Numbered from the stretch's first letter, positions 25,591 to 32,984 are shown. The stretch is DNA of 33,170 bases from an uncultured Paracoccaceae bacterium (GCA_938049225.1 CALICM010000066.1:1-33170), one strand, 5' to 3'. Made by a program: numbers and translations. Notes: generated by a model from the sequence alone, not told the origin.

Positions 25591-26024
25591 CTGGTGTCCA
25601 GTCCCGCTTTCTTTGTTGCGGCAGGTGCCGCCACGGCCTGTTGACCCAAAGCCTGTTCGGTCTGATCACCCAATGTTTGCGTGGTCTGATAGCCCAATGC
25701 TTGGCGCAGGGCCCGCAGTTGACCGACAGGCCGCGCATTCTGGGTCACAGCGGTATAGATATCCGTCGGCTTGACCTTTAGCTTTTTCAGAAACCCGGCC
25801 AACGCCATTATGTCAGTCGGATGCGATGACAAAATTGTAATTGCTTTAGGATTAGGCGCGCCCGGATGACGGAAAAACTCAAATGCGACCTTGTCAGTTT
25901 CATGCTGGAAGCATTCGATTTCCCCTAGGTCATCGGCGTCGTGCACAACCACAGCGCCAACGCTTGCGGCCAGCTTTCCAATATCGTCGTTCACCAAAAA
26001 ATGTGTATCCAGGAGGTCTTTCAT
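25587..26024 (-). CDS. Hypothetical protein with C-terminal octapeptide repeats
   Basis: A 145-residue protein that I do not recognise. The N-terminal two thirds look globular (for example AVVVHDADDLGEIECFQ, then SHPTDIMALAGFLKKLKVKP), with a mix of strand- and helix-like segments and no membrane span. The C-terminus carries about two and a half copies of an 8-residue unit, [AT]LG-x-QT-x-Q, followed by an Ala/Lys-rich tail. Its stop codon overlaps the dctD stop by 4 nt on the other strand. No good ribosome-binding site is seen before ATG 26024. A second small gene lies 21 nt upstream, so the two may form an operon. Confidence 0.55.
   Translation of the reverse strand: MKDLLDTHFLVNDDIGKLAASVGAVVVHDADDLGEIECFQHETDKVAFEFFRHPGAPNPKAITILSSHPTDIMALAGFLKKLKVKPTDIYTAVTQNARPVGQLRALRQALGYQTTQTLGDQTEQALGQQAVAAPAATKKAGLDTS
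25645..25706 (-). repeat. 24-bp tandem repeat, about 2.5 copies, inside a coding region
   Basis: Units start at 25645, 25669 and 25693, each opening with CCCAA and containing GGTCTGAT in the first two. The 24-bp period keeps the frame and encodes an 8-residue repeat rich in Leu, Gly, Gln and Thr. Copy number may vary between strains. Confidence 0.6.
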
Positions 26025-26045
26025 TTGTCGGGTCTGCTGTGCCTG

Positions 26046-26369
26046 TTACCGGCAGGAATACCGTGTTTTCATGATCGTCACTTGTAACCGAACATAGTCT
26101 TCATCGGCACTTATGTCGATATGCTCGGCGTCTGCGGTGTAAGTCCAGCGCACTTCTCCGGACATTTTGGTGTAATTTGGCGGCTGAGCCACCAGAAACT
26201 CAATCCCTGCCCGATCTGGCGGCAGGGGACCATCATAGGCTTGGGCGGCTGGCTGAGATCCCCCTTTTGGCGTACAGCCCCAAATTTCTGACGATTTCTG
26301 CTGATTTATCGCCGTTCTTCTTGATTGCGTTCTTGGATTCGACAACCGGTGATAGGGACCAAAACTCAT
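26046..26369 (-). CDS. Hypothetical protein, possibly truncated or spurious
   Basis: This 107-residue frame is unrecognised. The N-terminal 45 residues are low in order and unlike a normal protein start. The part after about residue 50 (DRAGIEFLVAQPP, then GEVRWTYTADAEHIDISADEDYVRLQVTI) looks like real alternating beta-strand sequence. ATG 26369 has AAGGT just upstream. It precedes the repeat-containing gene by 21 nt. Either it is a small real gene or the C-terminal piece of an older, decayed one. Without it the interval 26025-26405 (381 nt) would hold no gene. Confidence 0.35.
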   Translation of the reverse strand: MSFGPYHRLSNPRTQSRRTAINQQKSSEIWGCTPKGGSQPAAQAYDGPLPPDRAGIEFLVAQPPNYTKMSGEVRWTYTADAEHIDISADEDYVRLQVTIMKTRYSCR

Positions 26370-26405
26370 TACCTTACCTATGTCTTTAAGGTTGTGAGAT
26401 TCGTT

Positions 26406-27050
26406 TTAAACGCGTCCAAGTGCCAGCGCCAGGTCGCCGTAGCCCGTATATCTGTAGGTATAGGGCAAACCCAATCGGATCGCCGCGTCTTGAGCCATCT
26501 GTTCCAGAATGGGGTCCCTGGTTTGCGCTAGATAAATCAGGCTTTCGTAATTGCCAAACAGCATATCGCGCAACTCGGGATGACGATCCAAACCCATGGG
26601 ACGCCAGACGAAAGCATCGAACTGACGGACCAGAAAGTCGGTCAGATAAAACGCAGCCATCTCGGTATCGCCACGGGCCTCGAAGGTCGCGTTACCGTCG
26701 AAAAAACTATAGCAATGGGGCCCCGGAACCATCTCGACCCCCAGCGCCTTGCAGCGGGTTTGCAGCAGACCACCCGTACCGCAATCCGCATAGACCACAA
26801 AGATATCAACGTAACGCCCCCGGGCGGTCCGGACCGCCGCCTCGACCGCGTCTGGGATCCGATCGGGGTGCAGGTGCAGGTTCGCGGGCAGGCATTGCAG
26901 ATCCATGTGATCCCAGCCATTCATCGCTTTGAGCGCCAGGATTTCGCGCGCAAGCGCCCCGCAGGCGATCAGCAGCACGCGACCCTGCCCCTGGGGGGCC
27001 AGACCTGCCTCGGTCAGCACCTGATCGGCCGGAAGCCCTTCGTTGCGCAT
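26406..27050 (-). CDS. DUF1638 family protein (corrinoid methyltransfer-associated)
   Basis: A 214-residue soluble protein of the DUF1638 family. Recognisable parts are RVLLIACGALAREILAL near the start, the segment HLHPDRIPDAVEAAVR, VVYADCGTGG (a conserved Cys-Gly-Thr region), and PGPHCYSFFDG. The family occurs next to corrinoid-dependent methyltransferase genes in methanogens and roseobacters, but its biochemical role is not settled to my knowledge. ATG 27050 has AGGGAAAG upstream and is preferred over a longer frame to 27155 that overlaps the divergent gene. A corrinoid protein (28795-29496) and a homocysteine methyltransferase (30964-31977) lie within 5 kb on the same strand. Confidence 0.85.
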   Translation of the reverse strand: MRNEGLPADQVLTEAGLAPQGQGRVLLIACGALAREILALKAMNGWDHMDLQCLPANLHLHPDRIPDAVEAAVRTARGRYVDIFVVYADCGTGGLLQTRCKALGVEMVPGPHCYSFFDGNATFEARGDTEMAAFYLTDFLVRQFDAFVWRPMGLDRHPELRDMLFGNYESLIYLAQTRDPILEQMAQDAAIRLGLPYTYRYTGYGDLALALGRV

Positions 27051-27120
27051 CGCGTCTTTCCCTTTACCCCGCCGCCCAAGGTGATACCAGTTGGCGCCAG
27101 AGAAACCCAGGGCGGACAGA

Positions 27121-27864
27121 ATGACGCTGAAAAAACGGATCCGCAAGATCATCAAACAAGGGCCCTGGGGCTATCGATTTTGGCGCGACCTGATGCGCAA
27201 ACCTTACGAGCGCGCGTTTCCCACCCCGCCGGTCTCGGACAATATGGATCGCGACTTCCCGCAAGCCGCTGACCTGCGGGCAGATTTCGCGGCCCTCAGG
27301 GCTGAGGCGCTTAAGGTTTCGACAGGTCGGGATCTGCCCAACAACCACGAGATCATGCCCGAACAGCGCACGTTCTTCGAGCACGACAAGATCCCTTGGA
27401 AGATGGTGACCCTGCGCGCTTACGGGTATGACTACCCCGAGAACATGGCGCTAATGCCGGTGATGGCTGCGTTCTTACGGGCCAACCGGCACGTGGTCTC
27501 GGCCACCGTGTCGGTCTTTCCGGCGGACAAACACCTGCGCCCGCATAAGGGCCCGTTCAAGGGGGTTTGGCGTTATCACCTGGCGTATTTGGTCGCGGAT
27601 CTGGGCGATGGGCGCACCTCGGCCGAGCTGACCATCGACGGGGTCACGCATTACCTGGCTGAAGGGGACGATCTGTTGTGGGACGATACCTTCATGCACG
27701 AGGCCATCAACCGCAGCGACATGCCGCGTATTGTTTTGCTGCTGGACGTGCTGCGCCACGACCACCCGTGGTACTTGGCGCTGGTCACCCATTCGGTTTT
27801 GAACGTGGCCCGACTCGGCCAAGCGGTCCGGGGGATGCGCAAACGGGCGGCGATTGGAAGTTAA
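27121..27864 (+). CDS. Aspartyl/asparaginyl beta-hydroxylase family protein (LpxO-like)
   Basis: A 247-residue Fe(II)/2-oxoglutarate-dependent hydroxylase of the Asp/Asn beta-hydroxylase family, whose bacterial members include LpxO, the lipid A 2-hydroxylase. The first metal His is in LRPHKGPFKGVWRYHL and the second in DDTFMHEAINRSD. The arginine in MPRIVLLLD would bind 2-oxoglutarate. The order HxG, then YHL, then WDDTFMHEA closely follows LpxO. The basic N-terminus (MTLKKRIRKII) could hold it at the membrane. ATG 27121 has AGGGCGG upstream. It is divergent from the DUF1638 gene, with 70 bp between starts. Lipid A or a lipid-linked acyl chain is a likely but unproven substrate. Confidence 0.82.
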   Translation: MTLKKRIRKIIKQGPWGYRFWRDLMRKPYERAFPTPPVSDNMDRDFPQAADLRADFAALRAEALKVSTGRDLPNNHEIMPEQRTFFEHDKIPWKMVTLRAYGYDYPENMALMPVMAAFLRANRHVVSATVSVFPADKHLRPHKGPFKGVWRYHLAYLVADLGDGRTSAELTIDGVTHYLAEGDDLLWDDTFMHEAINRSDMPRIVLLLDVLRHDHPWYLALVTHSVLNVARLGQAVRGMRKRAAIGS

Positions 27865-28034
27865 AGGCATCAATTCCTGATGGGATAGAATAATATGATA
27901 ACTGTCCATGTTAACTGAAGATCCGGCGTGGCCTTTAACAACACCGAAAAACTGGCCGCTCAAAGGTAGCACAAAGCGCGTGAGATGAAGTTTTCGAGCT
28001 TGATAACATCGCGGGTTTTCCTAGGGGGTTTGCC

Positions 28035-28664
28035 ATGATCGACCAAACTACTTTCGTCACCTATGTCGCGATCGTCCTTGGGTTCGTATTCATCCCCGGT
28101 CCAGCGACGTTATTGACGGTGGCTCGCGCGACGACGTCTGGAACCCGTGTTGGGATCGCCACCGGTGCGGGAATTACCGCCGGTGACATCGTTCATACAT
28201 TCTTGGCCGTGGTGGGGATATCTGCGATCATCGCAACGTCGGCCTTTCTGTTTAGCGTCATCAAGTATCTTGGCGCTGCTTATCTTGTTTACCTTGGGAT
28301 CAAAGCGATTATCGAGAGAGCCCCAACCTCACTTGGCGGCAAAGGACAGATGCCAATCACCGCACCGCAAGCTTTTCGACAAGCTATCCTGGCCGAGATT
28401 CTGAACCCCAAAACAGCACTCTTCTTTCTGGCCTTTTTACCTCAGTTCGTGAAACCAGAGAATGGCTCTGTCGTTGTTCAATTAACCATTTTTGGGATGC
28501 TGTTTGCTTTCATAGGGCTGTTCAGCACAATTGTTTTCGCGGTCGGTGCCGGCGGGCTTGGTAGCTTTCTAAGACGAAATCCAACTGTACTGAAATGGCA
28601 AGGCAAGATTGTTGGCAGCATCTATTGTGCGCTTGGGCTGCGGTTAGCCTTAGAGGAACGATAG
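28035..28664 (+). CDS. LysE/RhtB family amino-acid exporter
   Basis: A 209-residue membrane protein with about six helices, as is usual for LysE/RhtB exporters. The family stretch FIPGPATLLTVARATTSGTRVGIATGAG is near residues 18-45. LGAAYLVYLGIKAI (about 77-90) and ILNPKTALFFLAFLPQFV (about 117-134) are also typical. Such proteins export amino acids or their derivatives using the proton gradient; the substrate is not readable. ATG 28035 has AGGGGG upstream. The 170-bp region before it shows no clear operator. The gene's codon use is slightly more AT-rich than its neighbours. It is followed by a terminator and stands alone. Confidence 0.9.
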   Translation: MIDQTTFVTYVAIVLGFVFIPGPATLLTVARATTSGTRVGIATGAGITAGDIVHTFLAVVGISAIIATSAFLFSVIKYLGAAYLVYLGIKAIIERAPTSLGGKGQMPITAPQAFRQAILAEILNPKTALFFLAFLPQFVKPENGSVVVQLTIFGMLFAFIGLFSTIVFAVGAGGLGSFLRRNPTVLKWQGKIVGSIYCALGLRLALEER

Positions 28665-28733
28665 AATTTCAAAAGGGGACGTCCGCCGCGGTGCGACGGC
28701 TGTCAGTGAGAGTTCGGACCCACTGTTCGCCAC

Positions 28734-28756
28734 ACCGTGCAAGAAGCACGGTTTTT
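28734..28756 (+). terminator. Intrinsic terminator after the LysE-type gene
   Basis: ACCGTGC (28734-28740), a 5-nt loop AAGAA, and GCACGGT (28746-28752) form a 7-bp stem followed by four further T. It lies 70 nt after the LysE-type stop. The preceding stretch 28665-28733 holds another possible long-range pairing (GTCCG 28681 with CGGAC 28715) of unknown meaning. Confidence 0.75.
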
Positions 28757-28794
28757 GCGGGTTCACACTTTCACCCCTTATCGCGAACGCTTCA

Positions 28795-29496
28795 TCAACT
28801 GGCGAGTTGATTATGTTTGCGGGCCATGAAGTCCTTGGCCGTCTCGACCGCGACCGCCGCGTCGCGGCAATAGGCATCGGCGCCGATGGCCTTGCCGAAC
28901 TCCTCGTTCAGCGGCGCACCGCCGACCAAAATGATATACTCATCACGAATGCCCTTCTCGACCATCGTATCGATCACGACTTTCATATAGGGCATCGTGG
29001 TGGTCAGCAGCGCCGACATGCCGACGATATCGGCCTGCTCGCGCTCGGCCGCCTCAAGGTAGTTTTCGACCGGGTTGTTGATCCCTAGATCGACAACCTC
29101 GAACCCCGCACCCTCCATCATCATCGAAACCAAGTTCTTGCCGATGTCATGGATGTCACCCTTGACCGTACCCACCACCATCTTGCCCAAACGCGGCGCG
29201 CCGGTCTCGATCAGCAGCGGCTTCAGAATAGCCATCCCCGCTTTCATCGCATTGGCGGCGAGTAGCACTTCCGGAACAAAAAGGATACCGTCACGAAAGT
29301 CGATCCCGACGATCCGCATCCCCTCGACCAAGGCTTTGGTCAGAATGTCATAGGGTTGCCAACCGCGCCCCAACAGGATGTTCACGGCTTCGGTGATTTC
29401 TTCCTTCATCCCATCGTACAGATCGTCGTGCATTTGCAGCACAAGCTCGTCGTCGGGCAGGTCGCCCAGGATGATATCGTCGTCTTCGTCGGCCAT
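28795..29496 (-). CDS. Corrinoid (B12)-binding methyltransferase protein, MetH B12-module type
   Basis: A 233-residue protein made of a helical cap domain (about residues 15-100) and a Rossmann-like B12 domain. The cobalamin-ligating motif is GDIHDIGKN, with His116 in DxHxxG; further elements are GMSALLTTTM and VGGAPLNEEF. This is the architecture of MtbC/MtaC-type corrinoid proteins and of the B12 module of MetH. In roseobacters, as I recall, such a protein is the methyl carrier of a split methionine synthase together with a homocysteine-binding protein, which is present here at 30964-31977. ATG 29496 has GGGAG upstream. A much longer frame to 29931 would run through the divergent radical SAM gene and is rejected. 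Confidence 0.9.
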   Translation of the reverse strand: MADEDDDIILGDLPDDELVLQMHDDLYDGMKEEITEAVNILLGRGWQPYDILTKALVEGMRIVGIDFRDGILFVPEVLLAANAMKAGMAILKPLLIETGAPRLGKMVVGTVKGDIHDIGKNLVSMMMEGAGFEVVDLGINNPVENYLEAAEREQADIVGMSALLTTTMPYMKVVIDTMVEKGIRDEYIILVGGAPLNEEFGKAIGADAYCRDAAVAVETAKDFMARKHNQLAS

Positions 29497-29519
29497 ACCC
29501 GCGCTCCCGCTTGTAATCT

Positions 29520-29533
29520 GCCCAACATTGGGC
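29520..29533. promoter_or_regulatory. Short inverted repeat upstream of the corrinoid gene
   Basis: GCCCAA-CA-TTGGGC is a 6-bp perfect inverted repeat lying 24 bp upstream of the corrinoid-protein ATG. It could be an operator or a small leader hairpin. I found no cobalamin or SAM riboswitch consensus in the 156-bp divergent region. Confidence 0.35.
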
Positions 29534-29625
29534 CAACGCCGGTCCAAAACTATCTGATTTGCGACATCGACCGGGCTGAGACCGACGTTACGCAGCCCAG
29601 TGATAAATGAAAAGGGCTGGCATTT

Positions 29626-29640
29626 GTTCGCTATTTGTTC
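29626..29640 (+). promoter_or_regulatory. LexA (SOS) box, alphaproteobacterial type
   Basis: GTTC-GCTATTT-GTTC matches exactly the direct-repeat SOS box GTTC-N7-GTTC bound by LexA in Alphaproteobacteria. It ends 12 bp before the ATG of the radical SAM gene, so bound LexA would block transcription of that gene. The T-rich core also agrees with known boxes. Confidence 0.75.
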
Positions 29641-29652
29641 TAAATAAGAAGC

Positions 29653-30738
29653 ATGTCTAAAACTGCCCACACACTGCCGCCAGGTATGGTGGCCAAGGGC
29701 CGGGCGGCCAAGAACAACGCCGCGGGTCGATTTGAGCCCTATGCACGGGTGGGGGTCGAGGATGGATGGCATCCACCTGACCCGCAAATCCTGCGAACCC
29801 AGGTGCAGGTCGAGGCGCCGCGCAGTGCCCTCACCCGCAACACATCGCCCGACCTCCCCTTTGATCGCTCGCTCAACCCGTATCGCGGGTGCGAGCATGG
29901 CTGCATCTATTGCTTCGCCCGCCCCAGTCACGCCTATCTGGGGTTGTCGGCCGGGCTGGACTTCGAAACCCGCTTGATCGCCCGCCCTGGGATGGCCGAA
30001 GTGCTGGACCGCGAGTTGCGCCGCAAAGCCTATCAGCCCGCCCCGATTGCCATCGGCACCAACACAGATCCGTACCAGCCGATCGAGCGTGACCTGGAAT
30101 TGATGCGCGAGATCCTGACCGTGTTATCGGCACACCACCATCCAGTGGCCATTGTGACAAAAGGGGCGCTGATCGAACGCGACATTGATATTCTGGCGCC
30201 CATGGCCGCCCAGGGACTGGCTAAGGTGGGCGTTTCGGTAACGACACTGGATGATGAACTCTCGCGCAAGATGGAGCCGCGCGCGCCCGCGCCCAAGCGC
30301 CGACTGGCGGCCATCCGGCGGCTGTCGCAAAGCGGCATTCCGGTGCGGGTGATGTGCGCGCCGATGATCCCCGCGCTAAACGACCACGAGATGGAGGCGA
30401 TCTTGACCGCGGGCCATGACGCCGGTGCATGTAGCGCCTCTTACATTGCCCTGCGGTTACCGCGCGAGGTCAGCGGGCTGTTTCAGGACTGGGTGACCGA
30501 GGCCTATCCGGATCGGGCGGCGCGGATCATGGGGCACGTGCGGGATATGCATGGCGGCAAAGAATATGACGCACAGTGGGGGCAGCGGATGACCGGCACG
30601 GGCCCCTATGCCGAGCTGCTAAAAACCCGCTTTATGGTGACATCTCGTCGCCTTGGTCTCACCCACAAGATGGCATCACTTCGCACGGACCTCTTTCAGC
30701 CACCACCGCGGACGGGGGATCAATTGGCGCTTTTCTGA
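29653..30738 (+). CDS. PA0069-family radical SAM protein (SplB-like)
   Basis: A 361-residue radical SAM protein. The cluster-binding cysteines are Cys80, Cys84 and Cys87 in RGCEHGCIYCFAR. Further typical elements are AIGTNTDPYQPIERD (about 136-150), VAIVTKG and PMIPALNDHEME. The family is related to spore photoproduct lyase, and a role in DNA repair has been suspected, but the reaction is unknown. The LexA box just upstream gives direct support for a DNA-damage role here. The ribosome-binding site is weak (AAGAAG). It is divergent from the corrinoid-protein gene. The last residues GDQLALF are family-typical, so the gene is complete. Confidence 0.9.
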   Translation: MSKTAHTLPPGMVAKGRAAKNNAAGRFEPYARVGVEDGWHPPDPQILRTQVQVEAPRSALTRNTSPDLPFDRSLNPYRGCEHGCIYCFARPSHAYLGLSAGLDFETRLIARPGMAEVLDRELRRKAYQPAPIAIGTNTDPYQPIERDLELMREILTVLSAHHHPVAIVTKGALIERDIDILAPMAAQGLAKVGVSVTTLDDELSRKMEPRAPAPKRRLAAIRRLSQSGIPVRVMCAPMIPALNDHEMEAILTAGHDAGACSASYIALRLPREVSGLFQDWVTEAYPDRAARIMGHVRDMHGGKEYDAQWGQRMTGTGPYAELLKTRFMVTSRRLGLTHKMASLRTDLFQPPPRTGDQLALF

Positions 30739-30748
30739 GGAGGTCACG

Positions 30749-30802
30749 ATGTCAAATGACGGGCAAACGGATCGTATCGCCGCCATCCAAGCCCCGGTAT
30801 AA
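30749..30802 (+). CDS. Possible 17-residue small ORF or gene remnant
   Basis: ATG 30749 has a perfect GAGGAGG ribosome-binding site 7 nt upstream, immediately after the radical SAM stop, and reads MSNDGQTDRIAAIQAPV before TAA. Either a micro-protein is translated in the radical SAM transcript, or this is the start of a former gene that has been cut off. The rest of the 225-nt gap to 30963 shows no further coding pattern. Confidence 0.3.
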   Translation: MSNDGQTDRIAAIQAPV

Positions 30803-30963
30803 GTCTGTGTATATCTGGCGATAAGCCGGGGGATTTGCGACTGCTGACCTGAACCACACAACAGCCGATCAACAACTACCTTAAGCAACCTGACGATTGT
30901 ATCCAAATGAGACGGCGGATCGTCTGTTCTGTCCTTTTAGGGGCTCGAAGCCTTTCGCGATAA

Positions 30964-31977
30964 TCACCCCCGACGCCGTCGGCGCGGGCGGGCGGCCTCG
31001 GCCGCTGCGCCGGTACCGTCGCTGGGCGAGGAATAGTCGCCCAAACGGGCGGCAATCAGCTCCAGCCCCGGCACGTCATCGGCATTTTGATGTGCCTCAA
31101 GTCGGGCGCGCATGGCGCGCAGGTGATCTGGCCCCGTGCCGCAGCAGCCGCCGATGATCCGCGCACCGCTGTCGCGGGCAAGGGCCGCGTAGTCGGCCAT
31201 CAGTTCGGGCGAGCCATCATAATGGATATGGCCATCGTGAAACTTCGGAATACCTGCGTTGCCTTTCGCGATCAGCGGCAGCCCTGGGGCCGCCAATGTC
31301 ATACCGCGCACCGTGCGCAACAGATCCGAGGCCCCTACCCCGCAATTGGCGCCAAAGGCCAGCGGCGCATGGGGCAGGTCCGCGATCAGGCCGACCATCG
31401 CCTCTGACGTCACGCCCATCATCGTGCGCCCGGCGGTATCGAAACTCATCGTGCAGCACCAAGGCGCATCCACTTCGGCGATGCCCAAGGCCGCAGCCTG
31501 CAATTCTTCAGGGGCCGAGATCGTCTCGACCCACAGCACATCCGCGCCGCCATCAACCAAACCCCGGGCCTGTTCGGCAAACATTGCCGCCGCATCGGCA
31601 ATCGACAAAGAGCCAACCGGTTCCAGAATCTCGCCCGTTGGCCCCATCGAACCGGCAACGACCACCGGCCGGTCAGCAGCATCCGCCACTTCGCGCCCCA
31701 AGCGCGCGGCGGCATGGTTCAATTCATAGACCCGATCCTGGGCGTCATGCAGCTTAAGCCGCGCGGCGGTGCCCCCGAAGCTGTTAGTTAGAAACAGATC
31801 GCTGCCCGCCCCCACCGCACCACGATAGAGATCGCGTATCGCGTCTGGCCGGTCGACGTTCCACAACTCCGGTGCCTCGCCCGCCTCAAGACCTGCATTG
31901 AACAGGTTCGTGCCTGTGGCGCCGTCCGCCAAAATCCAAGCGCGGCTGTCGAGCAAACTTTGCAGATCGGTTCTCAT
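30964..31977 (-). CDS. bmt: Homocysteine S-methyltransferase family protein (Bmt-like, split MetH homocysteine module)
   Basis: A 337-residue zinc-dependent methyltransferase of the BHMT/MetH N-module family that methylates homocysteine to methionine. The zinc ligands are Cys212 (in GANCGVGASD) and Cys278-Cys279 (in GGCCGTGPDHL). The N-terminal DGATGTNLF and the SFGGTAARL segment are typical. In roseobacters such proteins are annotated as betaine-homocysteine methyltransferase, but, as I recall, they act as the homocysteine module of a split B12-dependent methionine synthase; the corrinoid gene 1.5 kb away supports that. Its start overlaps the sufE stop by 4 nt. The C-terminus is a very basic arginine-rich tail (ARPRRRRRG), which is unusual. 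Confidence 0.9.
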   Translation of the reverse strand: MRTDLQSLLDSRAWILADGATGTNLFNAGLEAGEAPELWNVDRPDAIRDLYRGAVGAGSDLFLTNSFGGTAARLKLHDAQDRVYELNHAAARLGREVADAADRPVVVAGSMGPTGEILEPVGSLSIADAAAMFAEQARGLVDGGADVLWVETISAPEELQAAALGIAEVDAPWCCTMSFDTAGRTMMGVTSEAMVGLIADLPHAPLAFGANCGVGASDLLRTVRGMTLAAPGLPLIAKGNAGIPKFHDGHIHYDGSPELMADYAALARDSGARIIGGCCGTGPDHLRAMRARLEAHQNADDVPGLELIAARLGDYSSPSDGTGAAAEAARPRRRRRG

Positions 31978-32405
31978 GCGGCCTCCATAGCCTGCGCCGC
32001 GAGACCGCGGATCCGGGCAATCATTGCACGCAGCCCGTTCGAGCGTTGTGCGGATAAATGTTGATCAAGGCCCAAGCGGGCCAATTGTGAATGCGCGTCG
32101 ATCTTGTCGATCTCGGCAGCAGATTTGTCGTCGTACAAAGCCAGCAGAACCGCAATCAACCCGCGTACGATCATGGCGTCACTGTCACCCTGAAAGCGCA
32201 TTCGCGCTTGCGGGCCCTGCCCAGTGACTTGCGGCACAATCCAAACTTGGCTGGCACAGCCGTCGACCTTGGTTGCATCTACTCGCAACGCGTCAGGCAA
32301 GGGATCCATCGCCTTGCCCAACTCAATGACATAGCGATAGCGGTCTTCCCACTCGTCGAGAAAGGCGAAGTTATCGGCGATTTCCTCAAAATCCTGGTCT
32401 GCCAT
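31974..32405 (-). CDS. sufE: SufE family Fe-S cluster assembly protein
   Basis: A 143-residue SufE protein, the sulfur acceptor that takes persulfide from the cysteine desulfurase SufS. The active Cys50 lies in VDGCASQVWIV, the normal position, and the MRFQGDSDAMIVRGLIAVLL helix region follows. ATG 32405 has GAGGGCGGG upstream; a GTG 27 bases earlier is less likely. It overlaps bmt by 4 nt (ATGA), so both are translated from one message. No other suf genes are near. The pairing hints at sulfur or Fe-S supply to the methionine pathway, but it may just be chance. Confidence 0.92.
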   Translation of the reverse strand: MADQDFEEIADNFAFLDEWEDRYRYVIELGKAMDPLPDALRVDATKVDGCASQVWIVPQVTGQGPQARMRFQGDSDAMIVRGLIAVLLALYDDKSAAEIDKIDAHSQLARLGLDQHLSAQRSNGLRAMIARIRGLAAQAMEAA

Positions 32406-32540
32406 AAGCCCGCCCTCTGTCGGTTCTGTCACGCCACGATGTAGGCCCTTGGACTGGCAAGGTCCAGCACGGCCTTTTCATATCGTGCCGTGTTCAGTAT
32501 CACGGAGATCTTAACAAGTGTGTTTGTGGAGGGTTCTGGT

Positions 32541-32984
32541 ATGCGATCCGTTCTTCTAACCCTTATCTTGCTGGTGGCGGGCTGCTCGCTTCTGCCGTTC
32601 GGCGGCAACAGCCGCAACGCCGCTACGCCAGCGGCCGAGGTGCTGCCAACCCGACCCTTGGCCGATGGCACCGAATTGGTGGCCTCACTGAAAACCGTTG
32701 TGCCCGAGCCCGCCCTGCGTGGCATCATTCTGCGTGGCACCGGGTTGGCCCAAAGCCCGGGCTACTTTAGCGCGCAAATGCGGGCGTTGAACGATGGGAA
32801 GCCCGACGAGAACGGGATTGTCACCTTTGAATTTCGGGTCCGTCCGCCAGGGGTAGATCAGCCGCAGGGCAGTGAAGCGGCACGCGAGGTTCTCGCTGCG
32901 GCCTTTGTCAGCGATGGGGATTTGGAGCGGATCGCCGGTTTTCGGATCTTGTCCGCCACGAATATCGTGAATCTGCGGCGCTAG
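32541..32984 (+). CDS. Small putative lipoprotein
   Basis: A 147-residue protein starting at ATG 32541 with a strong GGAGGG site. The first 16 residues form a lipoprotein signal (MRSVLLTLILLVAGC, with lipobox LVAGC), so the mature protein would be anchored through Cys15. The rest is soluble, with a Pro/Ala-rich linker and a probable beta-rich domain (GIILRGTGLAQSPGYFSAQ, then GIVTFEFRVRPPG). I do not recognise the family. It is divergent from sufE-bmt, with 135 bp between starts. Confidence 0.75.
   Translation: MRSVLLTLILLVAGCSLLPFGGNSRNAATPAAEVLPTRPLADGTELVASLKTVVPEPALRGIILRGTGLAQSPGYFSAQMRALNDGKPDENGIVTFEFRVRPPGVDQPQGSEAAREVLAAAFVSDGDLERIAGFRILSATNIVNLRR

Noticed and set aside
26420-27272. 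Plus-strand frames of 170 and 230 codons opposite DUF1638
   Set aside because: They are antisense to a recognised DUF1638 gene, and the second overlaps the LpxO-like gene in a different frame.
29497-29652. Cobalamin or SAM riboswitch in front of the corrinoid gene
   Set aside because: No B12-box sequence and no SAM-II or SAM-V-like conserved core was found on the minus strand; only a short inverted repeat is visible.
28795-29931. Longer 378-codon start for the corrinoid protein
   Set aside because: The extra 145 residues run antisense through the radical SAM gene, LexA box and promoter; the family start MADEDDDI at 29496 has its own ribosome-binding site.
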